A stretch of 64,000 bases of DNA from Acanthosepion lycidas (lineage: Eukaryota; Mollusca; Cephalopoda; Sepiida; Sepiidae): NCBI GenBank assembly GCA_963932145.1, contig OZ010613.1:40248581-40312580 (forward strand). The letters run 5' to 3'. The notes under the pieces were generated by a model. That model ran no database searches and was not told the DNA's origin. It worked only from the letters and a program-made list of their open reading frames with translations. This document shows, in pieces, positions 60,520 through 64,000 of this stretch. Within the stretch, counting starts at the first letter, position 1. Every line of letters begins with the position of its first letter. Both the position numbers and the translations under genes were made by a program.

Positions 60520-61107
60520 CAAATGCTAGGTCTGCTGCTACGAAGGTTGATTAACTGTCTTATGCTAGACAATTTTTCTTGTTAGAATCTATTTTACATA
60601 TTAAAAAAAAATCAATACTTTGAATATTGTTATCACATATGGTCTGGTGTTCCTGCTATATATTTAGAGATTCTTGATAAAATCCAAAGAAGAATCTGCA
60701 ATGTATATGGTCCTGACCTGGCATCTTGACAACAGTTACTTTCCCACCATTGCAATGTAACTCCCTATGCTTTTTCTATAAATACTTTAATGGTAAATGC
60801 TCTGATAAACTCCTTTATGATATTAGACTTTATGAATTTAAACAAAATTACTAGATTGATGGCAAGATCTCATCATTTCACAGTTGAAATGGCTGAATCT
60901 AACCATAAGTTTCTTTTCTCACACTTCTTGCTAGTGGAACTCTTCTGGCTTTTTGCTTTCCTGTCAACCTTTATCTTCAAAATTTTAAATTCAATGTCAA
61001 TAGTCATCTTCTGTCCTCTTAAAGTCAAAAGATTAAAATTGTCATTGAATTTAAAACCTCCTATATGTTAGTGGCTCTGTTGCCTTGCTTGGGTTGAAAT
61101 GATTAAA
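60520..61107 (+). mobile_element. LINE family copy 10
   Basis: gctaggtctgctgctacgaa to cttgcttgggttgaaatgat. The peptide text for IYLEILDKIQRRICNV and RSHHFTVEMAESNHKF is readable. Inactive. Confidence 0.72.
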
Positions 61108-61241
61108 AAATAAATAAATTTATTCAGTTTAATAAAAAATAAGACCAAACAGAAGAATAGGGGGTTTGTGTCATCCCACTCTTCCAGAGGAAGATCATGT
61201 TGCCTTGAAAAATCAACAAAAACTGGAAACTTAATCTATAC

Positions 61242-61543
61242 AATTTGTCTGTATGGATTAAGACATTAGTTAGATCCAGTGACTAGACCCAAAGAATTGT
61301 GAGTTCAGTACCAGGCCACAGCAGTGGTGAACCAAAACTTGGAGAGTTGAGTTAAAGGGAAATAACAGACATCTGGAAGAGGCATGGCACGTGGAACTAG
61401 AACAATCTACCCCGGTGGACAAAATAAAGTGTTTGGTTCGAAATTCCGATCACCTGAAGCAGGCCGGAACATACGACGACTGAAATGTTGTGAATATGGC
61501 AATGAAGATGAGGATAACAGTCCGAATAATGTAAATAATGCAA
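61242..61543 (+). mobile_element. tRNA-headed SINE-like element, copy C, with 11-bp target duplication
   Basis: Flanked by TTAATCTATAC at 61231-61241 and 61544-61554. Internal words: ttagttagatccagtgacta, acaatctaccccggtggaca, aataaagtgtttggttcg, cacctgaagcaggccgg, and 3' end aataatgtaaataatg. The 5' part is shortened compared with copy D. Confidence 0.82.
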
Positions 61544-61876
61544 TTAATCTATACTATCACTTCATCTGAACCATATTTTAGGCTCAGTGTAAAGAGACGA
61601 GATTTTAGTGGAAACCAAAAGTAAGATCAAAATAAAACCATGTAGTGAAAGCATTAAAATTCAGTTGAGTGAAAATGTATAAAAAGGTTGATTTCTGATG
61701 GCATAGTTAGACACGCAATGCTAACAATAGGAGTCACGCACAACAAAGTTATTCAACATGAACTGCTGCATTTACAACAATTCATAACTTGATGCTATCA
61801 AAAGAGATTTAATTAAGTGTGCCTTGTATCATTTGCTATTTTAAATATGATTATTCTACATTTTTAAGGACTAGAA

Positions 61877-61909
<33 letters not shown>

Positions 61910-62028
61910 CACTCTTGAAAAGATGTTAATTGAATAGTAAATGCTTTTGTGCGAGTTTAAATCAGAGAGAATTAAACTGAAGTGAGAATTAATAACTGTC
62001 TATATTTCCGAGATGAGGTATTATGTAC

Positions 62029-62377
62029 ATTATTTACATTTTTCAAACTATTGTCCTCATCCCTGTCGCCATATTCCTCGAGGACACATGGCACAGTGGA
62101 TAGGGGTGTTGGTTGGATCCAGTGAGAGGACCCAAAGAGTGAGAGTTCAGTGCCTGGTTGGGGCAGTGGAGAGCTTTCAGAGGGAAGTTAACAGGAGATA
62201 ACTGATAACTGACATCCATTGCACATGGAACTAGAACAGTCTACCCCAGCGAGCAAAATAAAGGTTTAAGTTCGACATTCCAACCACCTGAAGATGGTCG
62301 GAGCATACAACAGCTGAAACACTGTAATGAATATGGCGACAGAGATGAGGTCAATAGTCTGAATAATGTAAATAATG
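62029..62377 (+). mobile_element. tRNA-headed SINE-like element with terminal inverted repeats, copy D
   Basis: Left 62029-62076 (attatttacatttttcaaac, tattgtcctcatccctgtcg, ccatatt) is the inverted match of right 62330-62377. After the left repeat comes a tRNA-like head: gaggacacatggcacagtgg (A box tggcacagtgg) and gagagttcagtgcctgg (B-box-like). The body has cagtctaccccagcgagcaa and cacctgaagatggtcgg. Confidence 0.72.
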
Positions 62378-62489
62378 GCGAATTAATAAATTTGGCATTT
62401 TTGAAGAATAAATTAAATATGTGAACATAAATATGTAAAAGGAGTCAGAAGGGTCACTAACAAATGTCATCCACAAAAAAACACAAAAC

Positions 62490-62945
62490 AAGAATCTGCA
62501 ATGTTAGTGGTCCTCACCTGGCATCTCAGCTTCAGTCACTTTCCCACCAACATAACAGTTTCCCTTTCCTACAGATATTTTCATGGTAATTGTCCTGATG
62601 AACTTTCCTCTTTGATACCTAGACTTTACAAATTTAAGCACAGTATTAGAATGGCAGCTAGATCTCGTCATTTTACAGTTGAAATGGTTAAATGTAACCA
62701 GAAATACTATGCTAACAGTTTCTTCTTTCACACTTCTTGCTTGTGGAACTCATTTGGCCTCTTGCTTTCCAGTTAAATTTGACCTTTAAAAATTTAAATG
62801 CAATATTAATCTTTACCTTCTGTTTTAATTCTTGTTCTTTTATTGTTTTCTCTTAATGTTTTTCTTCTTATTATATTCTTTAACTTGGCAACCCCTAGTG
62901 TCTTTGTGGATTTATTGTGTTGCTTGGGGTGAAACAATAAAACAA
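62490..62945 (+). mobile_element. LINE family copy 11
   Basis: agaatctgcaatgttagtgg to ttgcttggggtgaaacaata plus A-rich. It includes an open frame 62501-62776 with YFHGNCPDELSSLIPRLYKF and RSRHFTVEMVKCN. Confidence 0.75.
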
Positions 62946-63178
62946 AAAAAAATCTCACAAATGTTATCGACAACAAACTGAGAAAAAAGATGAATATAAT
63001 TCATTAAAAATAATCTCAAAACTTGGAATTTTTATTTCTCTTCATTTTGCTAGAACAGGAAGAGCACAGACTAGACTCCTGGTTTTGTTTTGAGGTGTAC
63101 TCATTTTCATGGATCATTTGCAATAATCATAATTGTATATTTTCACTAAACTTGTTAGTGCCCATCATTCCACTAGGG

Positions 63179-63560
63179 CAGCACTTCAACCTTTTTAAGC
63201 AACAGCACACCTAAGAGCAAATGAAAATATCACGGCACACTTAGCAAATTTTTTAATGCGTATGCATTTAAATATTATGATATTAAACCATAGATTTTAA
63301 TAAAAAATACACACACAAATATGAACTTTATTTCAATGTTTGTATTCAATTACTTGTGTAGCTTATTTAGTGTGAAACCCGTGCCTGATGGTTTTCTGTT
63401 TTTTTTTGGGGGGGGGAGCGATTTCTTCAGTGTTTGGTCGAAGGTGTAATAAGCAAACTCTTTCTTCAATTGGCATAGTCTTACTTGCTTCTTTTTTTTT
63501 ATGCTATTTATTGTTGAGAAACCGAATTCATATAAATAAGTAGAAAATTGCAATAAAACT
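63179..63560 (-). pseudogene. hAT transposase C-terminal end, tandem copy 1
   Basis: The minus strand reads FSTYLYEFGFSTINSIKKKK then QVRLCQLKKEFAYYTFDQTL, resembling the hAT dimerisation segment (YLCE.GFS.L..IK.K.R..L). The element 3' end, seen on the plus strand as cagcacttcaacctttttaa, resembles the hAT terminus CAGNGTTTCTCAA. Confidence 0.6.
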
Positions 63561-63584
63561 CAACCGATGGCATTACCTTCATGG

Positions 63585-64000
63585 TCAGTGTTTCTCAAAC
63601 TTCTTAAGCAAATGCACACCCAGAAACAAATGAAAATATGACATCAAAATTTTGAAAAGATATAAATTTAAATGTTATGAAATAAAACCAAAGATTATAA
63701 AAATACACATGGAAATATGAATTTACTTGATTTGAGTGTTTCTATTCAATTACTTGTGCAGCTTATTTAGTATGAAAACTGTGCCTGGTGTGTTTTTTTT
63801 TTTTTTTTTTGCAATTTCTTCAGTGTTTGGTTGAAGGTGTAATAAGCAAACTTTCTTCATTTGAGCATAGTCTTTCTTGTTTCTTTATTTGTTATGCTAT
63901 TTAGCATTAAGAAGCCATTTTCACACAAGTAGAAAATTGCTATAAAAACTAATAAAACCTTTTTAACTAATGTAGGATATTTCTTTTGTATTGAAATCCA
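63585..64000 (-). pseudogene. hAT transposase C-terminal end, tandem copy 2
   Basis: Direct repeat of 63179-63560 (gtgtttctcaaacttcttaa; cttcagtgtttggttgaagg; gtgtaataagcaaact). The minus strand encodes YLCENGFLMLNSI-like text with stops. Its terminus CAGTGTTTCTCAAAC is cleaner than in copy 1. Runs to the window edge. Confidence 0.6.

Noticed and set aside
59216..64000. Upstream N-terminal AVL9 exon
   Set aside because: I searched the minus strand for the expected N-terminal block ending just before the split Asp codon and found only LINE, SINE and hAT sequence.

Overview
The window is animal nuclear DNA: AT-rich, intron-dominated and full of poly(A)-tailed retroposons and long (AT)n microsatellites. 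Gene and repeat content suggest a mollusc, plausibly a cephalopod. That assignment is inference; no rRNA, mitochondrial or other marker gene settles it.

One real protein gene is visible. It is the 3' part of the AVL9 homologue (Avl9/DENN-family late secretory pathway protein) on the minus strand. Thirteen coding exons run from 59215 down to the stop at 10052. They give 781 residues with consistent splice phase at every junction, GT-AG introns of about 1.0 to 8.3 kb, and one giant linker exon (32863-34013). The N-terminal exon or exons lie beyond the right edge of the window. A possible in-frame 78-nt cassette exon lies at 17914-17991.

The remainder is intron and 3' flank filled with mobile DNA. 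Left flank (1-9600): a GC-rich unclassified repeat, a 550-bp foldback, a second foldback carrying tRNA-like sequence in both arms, and (AT)n tracts joined to a dispersed repeat. 10.5-15.4 kb: a non-autonomous Helitron and three short mariner-type hairpin MITEs with TA duplications, two of which can be compared with empty sites in this same window. 20-21.5 kb, 30-32 kb and 52-63 kb: at least ten decayed copies of one non-LTR (LINE) family with a shared 3' tail. 34-37 kb and 61-62 kb: tRNA-headed SINE-like elements, two with their own 3' end inverted at the 5' side. 39.5-41.4 kb and 63.2-64 kb: hAT relics, the second pair in tandem. 42.2-46.9 kb: a pogo/Tigger-like MITE and two independently deleted copies of a Tc1/mariner transposon. 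50.4-51.3 and 58.7-59.1 kb: copies of a chimeric SINE in which the 3' half of 5S rRNA is joined to a tRNA-like head.

I found no CRISPR array, operon, defence system or intact transposase gene. The most unusual items are the composite Pol III-type repeats (5S-tRNA chimera, tRNA-like palindrome, SINE with terminal inverted repeats). Apart from AVL9 exon ends and the TA-bounded MITEs, repeat boundaries are eye-aligned and approximate.
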